Below, piece by piece: positions 1 through 5,026 of a DNA stretch of 5,592 nucleotides. The stretch comes from an uncultured Collinsella sp. Lineage in GTDB: Bacteria; Actinomycetota; Coriobacteriia; Coriobacteriales; Coriobacteriaceae. The number at the start of each line of letters is the position of its first letter. Within the stretch, counting starts at the first letter, position 1. The stretch covers positions 1-5,592 of the forward strand of contig USCS01000109.1 in NCBI GenBank assembly GCA_900552875.1, in the 5' to 3' direction. The notes under the pieces are model-generated. The model ran no database searches, was not told where the DNA came from, and was given only the letters and a program-made list of their open reading frames with translations. The position numbers were made by a program, and so were the translations under genes.

Positions 1-469
1 CGCCCGTTAGGTGCGTGAGCGTGGAGCAGACGAAGGTGAGGACGGCCATGCGCATATGGATGAGGCGTGTGCCCAGAGCGGAGTCGATGACCAGGTTGTT
101 GCCACGCTTGGCGGCGAGACCGTGGTTCTTGTAGACCCATGCGGTGGCCATGCCCACAACGGGAAGCAAGGCGTAGACCCACACATGGTGCTCGCGATAG
201 TCGGTCGCGATATTCAACGAGGCCAAAAACGCCCAAGCGGCAACGCCCATGGCGAGCGAGACGATGACGACGAGTGCGAGCAACTTGGCGCTCGCGAGTA
301 GGTTGCGGGCGTTGCGGCGCGTGTCGGCAGCCAAGAGATGCTCAGAGCGGGTGAGCTGATGCCTGCCTGCCGCGATGACGTCGTTCAGGGAGAAATAACC
401 GCCTTCGTCGAGCGGCTGGGAATGATCCTGCGCTTCGTTTGCGCTTTCGGGTTTGTCGTTATGAGCCAT
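1..469 (-). CDS. CLC-family anion channel/antiporter, N-terminal part (cut by window edge)
   Basis: Reading leftward from the ATG at 467-469 gives 156 residues with no stop before the window edge. Seen: a polar cytoplasmic start (residues 1-58), a hydrophobic helix at about 61-84, a second at about 95-113, the stretch YKNHGLAAKRGNNLVIDSA (113-131), and a third helix from about 138 ending in TLTHLTG at the edge. Family knowledge: the subgroup annotated as voltage-gated chloride channel family proteins shows a helix pair, a GNNLI-like segment and a THL-G run just before the GREG anion-path motif, so the cut falls immediately before the diagnostic residues. The product would be an integral membrane anion (chloride or possibly fluoride) transporter. 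An AGAGGA ribosome site lies 4 nt upstream of the ATG and supports this start. It is divergent from moeA and has no evident role in molybdenum metabolism. Substrate cannot be decided from this fragment. Confidence 0.8.
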   Translation of the reverse strand, partial: MAHNDKPESANEAQDHSQPLDEGGYFSLNDVIAAGRHQLTRSEHLLAADTRRNARNLLASAKLLALVVIVSLAMGVAAWAFLASLNIATDYREHHVWVYALLPVVGMATAWVYKNHGLAAKRGNNLVIDSALGTRLIHMRMAVLTFVCSTLTHLTG

Positions 470-473
470 ACGT

Positions 474-479
474 TCCTCT
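474..479 (-). promoter_or_regulatory. Ribosome binding site of the CLC-family gene
   Basis: On the minus strand this reads AGAGGA, 4 nt before the ATG at 469. It fits the anti-Shine-Dalgarno sequence and supports the chosen start. Confidence 0.6.
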
Positions 480-498
480 TTTAGGTTGCAACGCAAGC

Positions 499-504
499 AT
501 TATA
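499..504 (-). promoter_or_regulatory. Candidate -10 box for the CLC-family gene
   Basis: On the minus strand this is a perfect TATAAT. It would place the transcription start near 492 and give a leader of about 22 nt containing the ribosome site. No convincing -35 hexamer is found at 16-18 bp spacing, and the site lacks a TG extension, so the call rests on the -10 and its position. A second minus-strand TATAAT lies at 615-620 and is an alternative that would give a leader of about 140 nt. Confidence 0.45.
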
Positions 505-553
505 AAACGCGGTAAACGCGATGAGCCGGTGGGTTGGTTTCCATTCTGTTTCG

Positions 554-592
554 CGGCCTGCAACCGACAGGTGTATTTGCGGGTGCAGGCCG
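554..592. repeat. Inverted repeat (hairpin or operator) between divergent genes
   Basis: The perfect 9-bp arms CGGCCTGCA (554-562) and TGCAGGCCG (584-592) extend inward past one A/G mismatch by three more pairs (564-566 with 580-582), leaving a loop of about 13 nt. No T-run follows on either strand, so it is not a standard intrinsic terminator. If the -10 boxes at 499-504 (minus) and 617-622 (plus) are the ones used, the repeat lies between the two promoters and would be untranscribed, which favours a protein-binding site. If the minus-strand TATAAT at 615-620 is used instead, it becomes a leader hairpin of the CLC gene. Role unknown. Confidence 0.6.
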
Positions 593-616
593 AGTCGCGG
601 TCGTGCGTCGGGGGAT

Positions 617-622
617 TATACT
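617..622 (+). promoter_or_regulatory. Candidate -10 box for moeA-mogA
   Basis: TATACT matches the consensus at 5 of 6 positions and would start transcription about 50 nt before the moeA ATG. No good -35 hexamer is seen at 16-18 bp upstream (the region is GC-rich, for example GTCGCG at 594-599). The box sits inside GATTATACT (614-622), whose reverse complement recurs at the modA -10, so it may instead be part of a regulatory site. Confidence 0.35.
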
Positions 623-669
623 GAGACAAGCATAAAGAATCGGCGCCCCTGTTGTGCGCCGTGGCATTA

Positions 670-674
670 AGAGG
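670..674 (+). promoter_or_regulatory. Ribosome binding site deciding the moeA start
   Basis: AGAGG lies 5 nt before the ATG at 680. The in-frame GTG at 674 overlaps this site and so is an unlikely start. Confidence 0.6.
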
Positions 675-679
675 TGCAT

Positions 680-1942
680 ATGGCAGAGAAACTCATTCCG
701 CTGGAGGACGCGCAGTCGATTGTTCTGTCGCACGTTGCTCCGACCGATCTCGTCGAGATTCCCGTGTGGCAGGCCGCCGGTCTTCCCTTGGCCGAGGACG
801 CGGTGGCCGATATCGACATCTCGCCGTTTGCCAACAGCGCCATGGACGGGTATGCCGTGCGCGCAGCCGATCTTGCTGCGGCCGCCGGTGACACTCCGGT
901 GACGCTCTCCGTCGTAGGACACGAGGCCGCGGGCCATGTCTTTGAGGGCACAATCGGCGCGGGCGAGACCGTCCGCATCATGACAGGCGCGCCGGTGCCC
1001 GAAGGTGCCGACGCCGTGGTGAAATACGAGATCGTCGATGTGCTCGACGGCGATGGCAACGAGGGCTCGCACGTTCGCTTCTCGGCGCCTACCAAGGTAG
1101 GCGAGAACGTTCGCTCTGCCGCCGAGGAGGCCCATGCCGGCGATGCTGTGATGCACGCCGGCGAGGTCGTGGCTCCGGCGGGCGCGGGTCTGCTGGCAAG
1201 CGCCGGATACGCGAGCGTGAAGGTGCACGCCGCCCCACGTGTGGGCATTATCTCGCTGGGCACGGAACTGGTCGCACCGAGTAAGGTACCGGCGCGCGGT
1301 CAGATTCGTGATTCCAACTCGTCGGCGTTGATGGCCGAAGCACTTGATGCCGGCGCCGAGCCCGTGTTCTACGGCATTGCGCCCGATGATGAGCAGGCGA
1401 TTGCCGAGCTGGTTCATCGTGCCGTGCAGGAGTGCGACTTTGTCATTACGAGCGGCGGTGCCTCGACGGGCGACTACGACTATGTGACGGCGCTGGTCCA
1501 GCGCGAGGGCGAGGTGCTCTTCGATCGCATCTCGATGCGCCCCGGCAAGGCCATCACGTTTGGCTTGCTCGGAGGTAAGCCCTACCTGGGGCTTTCAGGC
1601 AATCCGGCCGCGGCGTATGTAGGCTTTGAGATGCTTGCCCGTCCGGCGATCCGCAAGATGCGCGGCTTTGCCGAGGGTGCGCGCCCCGTGCAGCAGGCGA
1701 CGCTCACGCACGGCGTGAAAAAGCGACAAGATCGTCGCTTCTTCGATCGCGCCACGGTTTTGCGCGACCCCGAGACCGGTGAGCTGTTGGTGACCGAGGC
1801 CAAGACGCAGAATTCGGCGCTGCTCGGAACTATGCAGCGCGCGAACTGCCTGTTGCGCATTGACGAAGGACCGTGCGAGCTTAAGGCGGGCGACGTCGTG
1901 GATGTCGTGCGCGTCGACCTGCCCGAGGGAACGGTGTTGTAG
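680..1942 (+). CDS. moeA: Molybdopterin molybdenumtransferase MoeA
   Basis: This 420-residue cytoplasmic enzyme inserts molybdate into adenylylated molybdopterin, releasing AMP and giving molybdenum cofactor (EC 2.10.1.1). Length matches the family (about 400-420). Seen in order: PFANSAMDGYAV (49-60), the N-terminal signature; MTGAPVPEGADAVVKYE (101-117); GENVRSAAEE (141-150) of the inserted domain; the molybdopterin-binding fold with GTELV (194-198), SGGASTGDYD (258-267), MRPGKA (286-291) and GLSGNPAAA (304-312); and a C-terminal beta domain from about 340 ending in DVVDVVRV. D55, E196 and the acidic pair in GDYD match positions conserved in MoeA. GLSGNPAAA replaces the commoner GLPGNPVS, a mild variation. 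The ATG at 680 is preferred over GTG 674 because of ribosome-site spacing. The downstream mogA-type gene starts 10 nt after the stop, so the two are almost surely cotranscribed. Confidence 0.96.
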   Translation: MAEKLIPLEDAQSIVLSHVAPTDLVEIPVWQAAGLPLAEDAVADIDISPFANSAMDGYAVRAADLAAAAGDTPVTLSVVGHEAAGHVFEGTIGAGETVRIMTGAPVPEGADAVVKYEIVDVLDGDGNEGSHVRFSAPTKVGENVRSAAEEAHAGDAVMHAGEVVAPAGAGLLASAGYASVKVHAAPRVGIISLGTELVAPSKVPARGQIRDSNSSALMAEALDAGAEPVFYGIAPDDEQAIAELVHRAVQECDFVITSGGASTGDYDYVTALVQREGEVLFDRISMRPGKAITFGLLGGKPYLGLSGNPAAAYVGFEMLARPAIRKMRGFAEGARPVQQATLTHGVKKRQDRRFFDRATVLRDPETGELLVTEAKTQNSALLGTMQRANCLLRIDEGPCELKAGDVVDVVRVDLPEGTVL

Positions 1943-1946
1943 GAGG
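1941..1946 (+). promoter_or_regulatory. Strong ribosome binding site of the mogA-type gene
   Basis: AGGAGG overlaps the moeA stop codon (TAG at 1940-1942) and lies 6 nt before the ATG at 1953. This supports close translational linkage of the two genes. Confidence 0.75.
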
Positions 1947-1952
1947 AAGACT

Positions 1953-2432
1953 ATGGAGTTGAAGATTTCGATCGTGACGTGCTCGGATACGCGCGATCTT
2001 GCCCAGGATGAGGCCGGAGCTGCGCTCGAGGAACTCATCGTGGCGCAGGGCTGGACGGTTGCCTCACATGTGGTCGTGCGCGACGATGCCAGCGAGATCG
2101 GTGATGCCATTGTGGAAGCCGCCGATGAGTGCCACGCCAATGTCGTGTTCACCTGCGGCGGCACGGGGCTTTCGATGCGCGATGTGACGCCCGAGGCGAC
2201 GCGTGCCGTCTGCGACCGCGATGTGCCGGGTATTGCAGAGGCAATCCGTGCGTACTCCATGACCAAGACGCGCCGCGCTATGCTCTCGCGCGCCGTGTGC
2301 ATGCAGCGTGGGTATACGCTTGTCATCAACTTTCCGGGATCTACGAAAGCGGCCCGAGAAAGCTGGGAGGCCGTGAGCGACCAGTTAGAGCATGCGGCCC
2401 AAATGACGGCGGGCGGTGGGCACGCCAAATAA
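1953..2432 (+). CDS. mogA: Molybdopterin adenylyltransferase, MogA/MoaB family
   Basis: This 159-residue cytoplasmic protein activates molybdopterin by adenylylation (EC 2.7.7.75), producing the substrate that the neighbouring MoeA converts to molybdenum cofactor. Seen: SIVTCSDTRD (6-15), the family N-terminus; a VVRDD segment (41-45); TCGGTGLSMRDVTPEAT (67-83), the nucleotide/pterin-binding signature with D77 at the position of a conserved catalytic aspartate; GIAEAIR (93-99); LSRA (111-114); and NFPGSTKA (126-133). Length is typical for the short single-domain forms. The start at 1953 follows an ideal AGGAGG site; upstream in-frame codons lie inside moeA. The gene is closed by the terminator at 2446-2480. 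MoaB and MogA share this fold and the names are used interchangeably in many genomes, so the symbol is less certain than the family. Adjacency to moeA supports the adenylyltransferase role. Confidence 0.9.
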   Translation: MELKISIVTCSDTRDLAQDEAGAALEELIVAQGWTVASHVVVRDDASEIGDAIVEAADECHANVVFTCGGTGLSMRDVTPEATRAVCDRDVPGIAEAIRAYSMTKTRRAMLSRAVCMQRGYTLVINFPGSTKAARESWEAVSDQLEHAAQMTAGGGHAK

Positions 2433-2445
2433 GCGCACTACCTGC

Positions 2446-2480
2446 GGCGGAGCGACCTTACGGGCTGCTCCGCCTTTTTT
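2446..2480 (+). terminator. Rho-independent terminator of moeA-mogA
   Basis: The perfect 8-bp arms GGCGGAGC (2446-2453) and GCTCCGCC (2467-2474) are separated by a 13-nt loop and followed directly by TTTTTT (2475-2480). It starts 14 nt after the mogA stop. There is no T-run on the opposite strand, so it acts rightward only, and it separates the cofactor genes from the transporter genes. Confidence 0.95.
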
Positions 2481-2536
2481 ATGCAGCGACAGTGCAGCCG
2501 TCTCGGGGTTATCGGTAAAAGAAATTTATTAGGCGA

Positions 2537-2577
2537 GAAGTAATTATCACAAACATTATTCGCGCGGAAGTATAATC
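2537..2577 (+). repeat. Imperfect direct repeat across the modA promoter
   Basis: GAAGTAATTATC (2537-2548) and GAAGTATAATC (2567-2577) are similar and begin 30 bp apart, about three helical turns. The second copy contains the -10 box. Such an arrangement could be a pair of repressor sites, but the sequences are short and AT-rich, so chance is possible. Confidence 0.3.
2571..2576 (+). promoter_or_regulatory. -10 box of the modABC promoter
   Basis: A perfect TATAAT sits within a locally AT-rich stretch (about 2509-2580) just downstream of the terminator. Transcription would start near 2583 and give a leader of about 54 nt before modA. No clear -35 hexamer is present at 17 bp (CACAAA at 2548-2553), which is compatible with a promoter needing an activator or with a weak -35. 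Confidence 0.6.
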
Positions 2578-2605
2578 TAGTAACAGAATAAAGCCTGCGG
2601 CGGGG

Positions 2606-2615
2606 TGCCCGGGCA
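2606..2615. repeat. 10-bp perfect palindrome in the modA leader
   Basis: TGCCCGGGCA lies about 23 nt downstream of the predicted transcription start and 12 nt before the ribosome site. It could be an operator half-site pair. It has no loop of its own, so it is a poor RNA hairpin. Function is not shown. Confidence 0.3.
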
Positions 2616-2636
2616 TAGCGTTCGAAAGGGTTGAAT

Positions 2637-3512
2637 ATGTTCGATATGGTTTCACGCCGCGGTTTTGTCTCGCTTTCTGCTGCCGCCGCTGCCGGCCTTG
2701 GCCTTGCCGGCTGCTCGGGCAGCAAGACGTCCGAGCCGGCCGGATCCGATGCCGGCTCCGTCAAGTCTTCCTCTAAGAAGAAGGCTGTCGAGCTGCAGGT
2801 CTTTGCCGCCAACTCGCTCGAGAAGGCCCTGCCCGAGGTTCAGGAGCTCTACACCGAGCAGACCGGCACTACGTTTGCCGACACGCAGTTTAAGGCGTCT
2901 GGCGACCTTGTCGAGCAGATGCGCGCCGGTGCCGCCGTCGACGTGCTCATCACGGCCTCCAAGGGCACCATGGACGACGCCGAGGCCGCCGAGCTCGTCG
3001 ACGTCGATACGCGTGAGGACATGTTCGTCAACGACCTTGTGATCATTCGCGCCGAGGGCTCCGACACCAAGGTCGAGGCCATCGCCGACGTCGCGAATCT
3101 GGACGGCAAGATCGCCATTGGCGACGCCAAGACCGTTCCCGCCGGCAAGTACGCCAACCAGGCGCTGGCTTCTGTGGGCCTCTACACCGGCACCGAGGGC
3201 GACGACGGCGAGTATGCTCCCGAGATCGCCGACAAGGTGGCCCTGGCCGACAAGGTCGGCACTGCTGCGTCTTACGTCTCTACGGGCGACTGCGTGGCTG
3301 GTTTTGTCTACAGCTCCGACATCTTCCGCTACGACGGCATCGAGGAGGCCTTCGTGTGCCCCGAGGACTCGCACAAGCCCATCGTGTACCCGGGTGCCGT
3401 TGCCGAGAGCTCCGAGCACGCCGACGAGGCCAAGGCGTTCATCGACTTCTGCCTGACCAACAAGAAGGCTCAGAAGATTTGGGCCAAGTACGGCTTTGAG
3501 CTTTCCGCGTAG
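2637..3512 (+). CDS. modA: Molybdate-binding lipoprotein ModA
   Basis: This 291-residue extracytoplasmic solute-binding protein captures molybdate (probably also tungstate) and delivers it to ModB/ModC. Seen: a leader with twin arginines (SRRGF, 6-10), a hydrophobic run (11-25) and the lipobox LAGC with C26 as the lipidated residue, indicating Tat export and membrane anchoring; a Ser/Lys-rich linker (27-50); then the binding fold with FAANSLEKAL (56-65), FKASGDLVEQM (85-95), VDVLITAS (101-108), IGDAKTVPAGKYANQAL (161-177), and VAGFVYSSD (220-228). S60, S88, the VPAG segment and Y225 fall where family members contact the oxyanion (family knowledge, not tested here). The ATG at 2637 has GAAAGGG 6 nt upstream; the ATG at 2646 and the TTG at 2631 are less well placed. 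Codon choice is strongly biased to GCC, GAC and GGC, consistent with high expression. First gene of modABC. Confidence 0.95.
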   Translation: MFDMVSRRGFVSLSAAAAAGLGLAGCSGSKTSEPAGSDAGSVKSSSKKKAVELQVFAANSLEKALPEVQELYTEQTGTTFADTQFKASGDLVEQMRAGAAVDVLITASKGTMDDAEAAELVDVDTREDMFVNDLVIIRAEGSDTKVEAIADVANLDGKIAIGDAKTVPAGKYANQALASVGLYTGTEGDDGEYAPEIADKVALADKVGTAASYVSTGDCVAGFVYSSDIFRYDGIEEAFVCPEDSHKPIVYPGAVAESSEHADEAKAFIDFCLTNKKAQKIWAKYGFELSA

Positions 3513-3570
3513 TGCGGCTTGGCGCGATAATTCCATCGTTTTGTGTTTCACTCCGTCCTTGTATTCGCTT

Positions 3571-3574
3571 GGAG
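3571..3574 (+). promoter_or_regulatory. Ribosome binding site deciding the modB start
   Basis: GGAG lies 6 nt before GTG 3581. The GTG at 3512, which overlaps the modA stop codon, has no comparable site, and the ATG at 3599 has none either. Confidence 0.6.
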
Positions 3575-3580
3575 CTTTTC

Positions 3581-5023
3581 GTGCTTAATAGATTCCGCAT
3601 GCTTGTCGCCTGTGCTTTGACCTTCGCGCTTTGCTGGGTGCCGGGATTTGCGTTTGCTGGGGACGCTGAGGACGGGGCCCAGGCTGCTGCGACCGCTCAT
3701 GGGCTTTCCTATGGGATCGAGGGTTTTGAGCGGTTGGCCAAGGGGACCGCTCGTGCCATGGAGGGCCAGCCTGAGGGCTACCGGTTTCCCGTTGACGAGG
3801 ACGTGGACCTTGTGGTGGCGCCTGCTGCCGATCGCGTTGTGGTGTGGATATCGCCCAAGGCGGTCGAGAAGTATGGATTGGATCCGCAGGACAACGAGTG
3901 CGTATCGGGTCTCAAGGCCCTCGTCTGTAAGCTCGACAGCGCAAACTGCATGGGAGGTGCGCAGCTGGGGGACGTGGATCTTCCTTGGTATGTCACGGCG
4001 GAAACAACGTTTGATTCCGGCGGGTATACCTATGGCTTTGACGAGCGCGGTGCGGATGGGGACCGCTATGTGGTGATTGCATCAGACTCGGGTGATGCCA
4101 AGGGCGGCGCGCGTTGGCTTGATAGCGCTCAAATGGTAGAAGCATCGTCTGTCGTATTGCGGGATGAGCAGGGGCCCTGGACCTCTCTGACCTCCTTTTT
4201 GTGCGACATCGACTATCGCCCGTTTTGGGTGTCCATAAAAACGAGCGGCCTTGCCCTGCTGATCTCCTTTGCGCTGGGCCTGTTCGCCGCGTGGAAGACT
4301 ATGGGTACCTCGAGTCGCATCAAGGGCCTGCTCGACTCGGTCTTTACCATCCCCATGGTGTTGCCGCCCACGGTCTGCGGCTTTCTGCTCCTTATGCTGT
4401 TTGGCCGCTCGACCGGGGTGGGCCAGTGGCTTATCGCGCACGGCGTCTCGATTGTCTTTACGTGGCCGGCGGCGGTGATCTCTGCCGTGGTGGTATCGTT
4501 TCCCCTGGTCTACCGCACGGCGCTCGGAGCCTTCGAGAGCCTCGACACGCAAATGCTCGATGCGGCGCGCACGCTGGGCTGGTCCGAGCGACGCATCTTC
4601 ACCAAACTCATGATGCCGCTCGGCTGGCCCTCGATTGCCGCCGGCACGGTGCTCGCCTTTGCCCGCGCCATGGGCGAGTTTGGCTGCACCCTGTTCTTTG
4701 CGGGCAACTATGCCGGTATTACGCAGACCATTCCCATTGCGATTTACTTTGAATGGATGGGCGGCAATACGTCGGTGGCCCTCTTTTGGGTCGTGGTCGT
4801 AATAGCGTTCAGCTTCCTAGTCATCCTGTTCATCAACATGTACACGGCGCATTCGCAAAAATACCGCGAGCGTGGCCTTTCCCGTGCGGAACGTAAGCAG
4901 GCCAAAGATCTCGCCGGACAGGGCGATTCACTCGACCCGGCGGGCGGTGATGCCTTGCGTATCGATCGCGAGGCACTGGCCGAGCTCATGCGCGATGAGC
5001 CCGCTATGCAGGGAGGTCGATAG
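3581..5023 (+). CDS. modB: Molybdate ABC transporter permease ModB with an added extracytoplasmic domain
   Basis: This is the membrane channel subunit of the molybdate importer, working with ModA and ModC. From GTG 3581 it is 480 residues; a plain ModB such as E. coli's is about 229. Seen: a signal peptide (1-26, ending AFA before GDA); an extra domain (27 to about 212) with four cysteines (C107, C116, C123, C208) that I do not recognise; then the permease core with helices at about 215-239, 249-274, 291-313, 347-374 and 397-421. Core motifs are IPMVLPPTVCGFLLL (257-271), FTWPAAV (293-299), the ATPase-coupling EAA loop around DAARTLGW (327-334), and FARAMGEFG (360-368) followed by TQTIPIAIY (381-389). 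With the EAA loop cytoplasmic, five helices put the extra domain outside, agreeing with the signal peptide. A charged tail (423-480) follows. GTG 3581 is chosen over GTG 3512 for its ribosome site and because the signal peptide then begins at residue 1. The modA-modB gap is 68 nt and modC begins 3 nt downstream. Confidence 0.93.
   Translation: MLNRFRMLVACALTFALCWVPGFAFAGDAEDGAQAAATAHGLSYGIEGFERLAKGTARAMEGQPEGYRFPVDEDVDLVVAPAADRVVVWISPKAVEKYGLDPQDNECVSGLKALVCKLDSANCMGGAQLGDVDLPWYVTAETTFDSGGYTYGFDERGADGDRYVVIASDSGDAKGGARWLDSAQMVEASSVVLRDEQGPWTSLTSFLCDIDYRPFWVSIKTSGLALLISFALGLFAAWKTMGTSSRIKGLLDSVFTIPMVLPPTVCGFLLLMLFGRSTGVGQWLIAHGVSIVFTWPAAVISAVVVSFPLVYRTALGAFESLDTQMLDAARTLGWSERRIFTKLMMPLGWPSIAAGTVLAFARAMGEFGCTLFFAGNYAGITQTIPIAIYFEWMGGNTSVALFWVVVVIAFSFLVILFINMYTAHSQKYRERGLSRAERKQAKDLAGQGDSLDPAGGDALRIDREALAELMRDEPAMQGGR
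5012..5017 (+). promoter_or_regulatory. Ribosome binding site of modC inside the modB 3' end
   Basis: GGAGGT overlaps the last codons of modB and lies 9 nt before the modC ATG at 5027. This fits translation linked to modB. Confidence 0.55.
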
Positions 5024-5026
5024 GCC

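Noticed and set aside
470..640. Fluoride riboswitch upstream of the CLC gene
   Set aside because: I looked on the minus strand for the conserved GATGG-type core and its paired segments and did not see them. A covariance-model search would settle it.
554..660. Molybdenum-cofactor riboswitch upstream of moeA
   Set aside because: The hairpin at 554-592 lies upstream of the likely -10, and I cannot recognise the conserved Moco RNA core. Hairpin alone is not enough.
500..1417. Long open frame on the minus strand (305 codons) opposite moeA
   Set aside because: It is the antisense shadow of moeA in GC-rich DNA. Its translation is Arg/His-rich, with no family motifs and no ribosome site, whereas moeA explains the same bases fully.
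2509..2580. Classical ModE box upstream of modA
   Set aside because: The region is AT-rich, but I see no pair of TATA-type half-sites with the spacing of the enterobacterial ModE operator.
2441..2603. 10-bp repeat CCTGCGGCGG at 2441-2450 and 2594-2603
   Set aside because: The first copy is part of the terminator stem, and both are GC-rich and short. Chance recurrence is likely.
2618..2626. tRNA T-loop-like GTTCGAA before modA
   Set aside because: No acceptor, anticodon or D arms surround it. It is part of the leader just before the ribosome site.
3512..3514. GTG overlapping the modA stop as the modB start
   Set aside because: There is no ribosome site at suitable spacing, and it would add 23 residues ahead of a signal peptide that starts cleanly at GTG 3581, which has GGAG 6 nt upstream.
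3526..3531. GATAAT as an internal promoter between modA and modB
   Set aside because: It matches a -10 at 5 of 6, but there is no -35, it lies close after modA in an evident operon, and it would be expected by chance.
2652..3551. 299-codon open frame on the minus strand opposite modA
   Set aside because: The low-complexity Gly/Leu/Val-rich translation is typical of an antisense frame of a strongly codon-biased gene. modA is clear on the plus strand.
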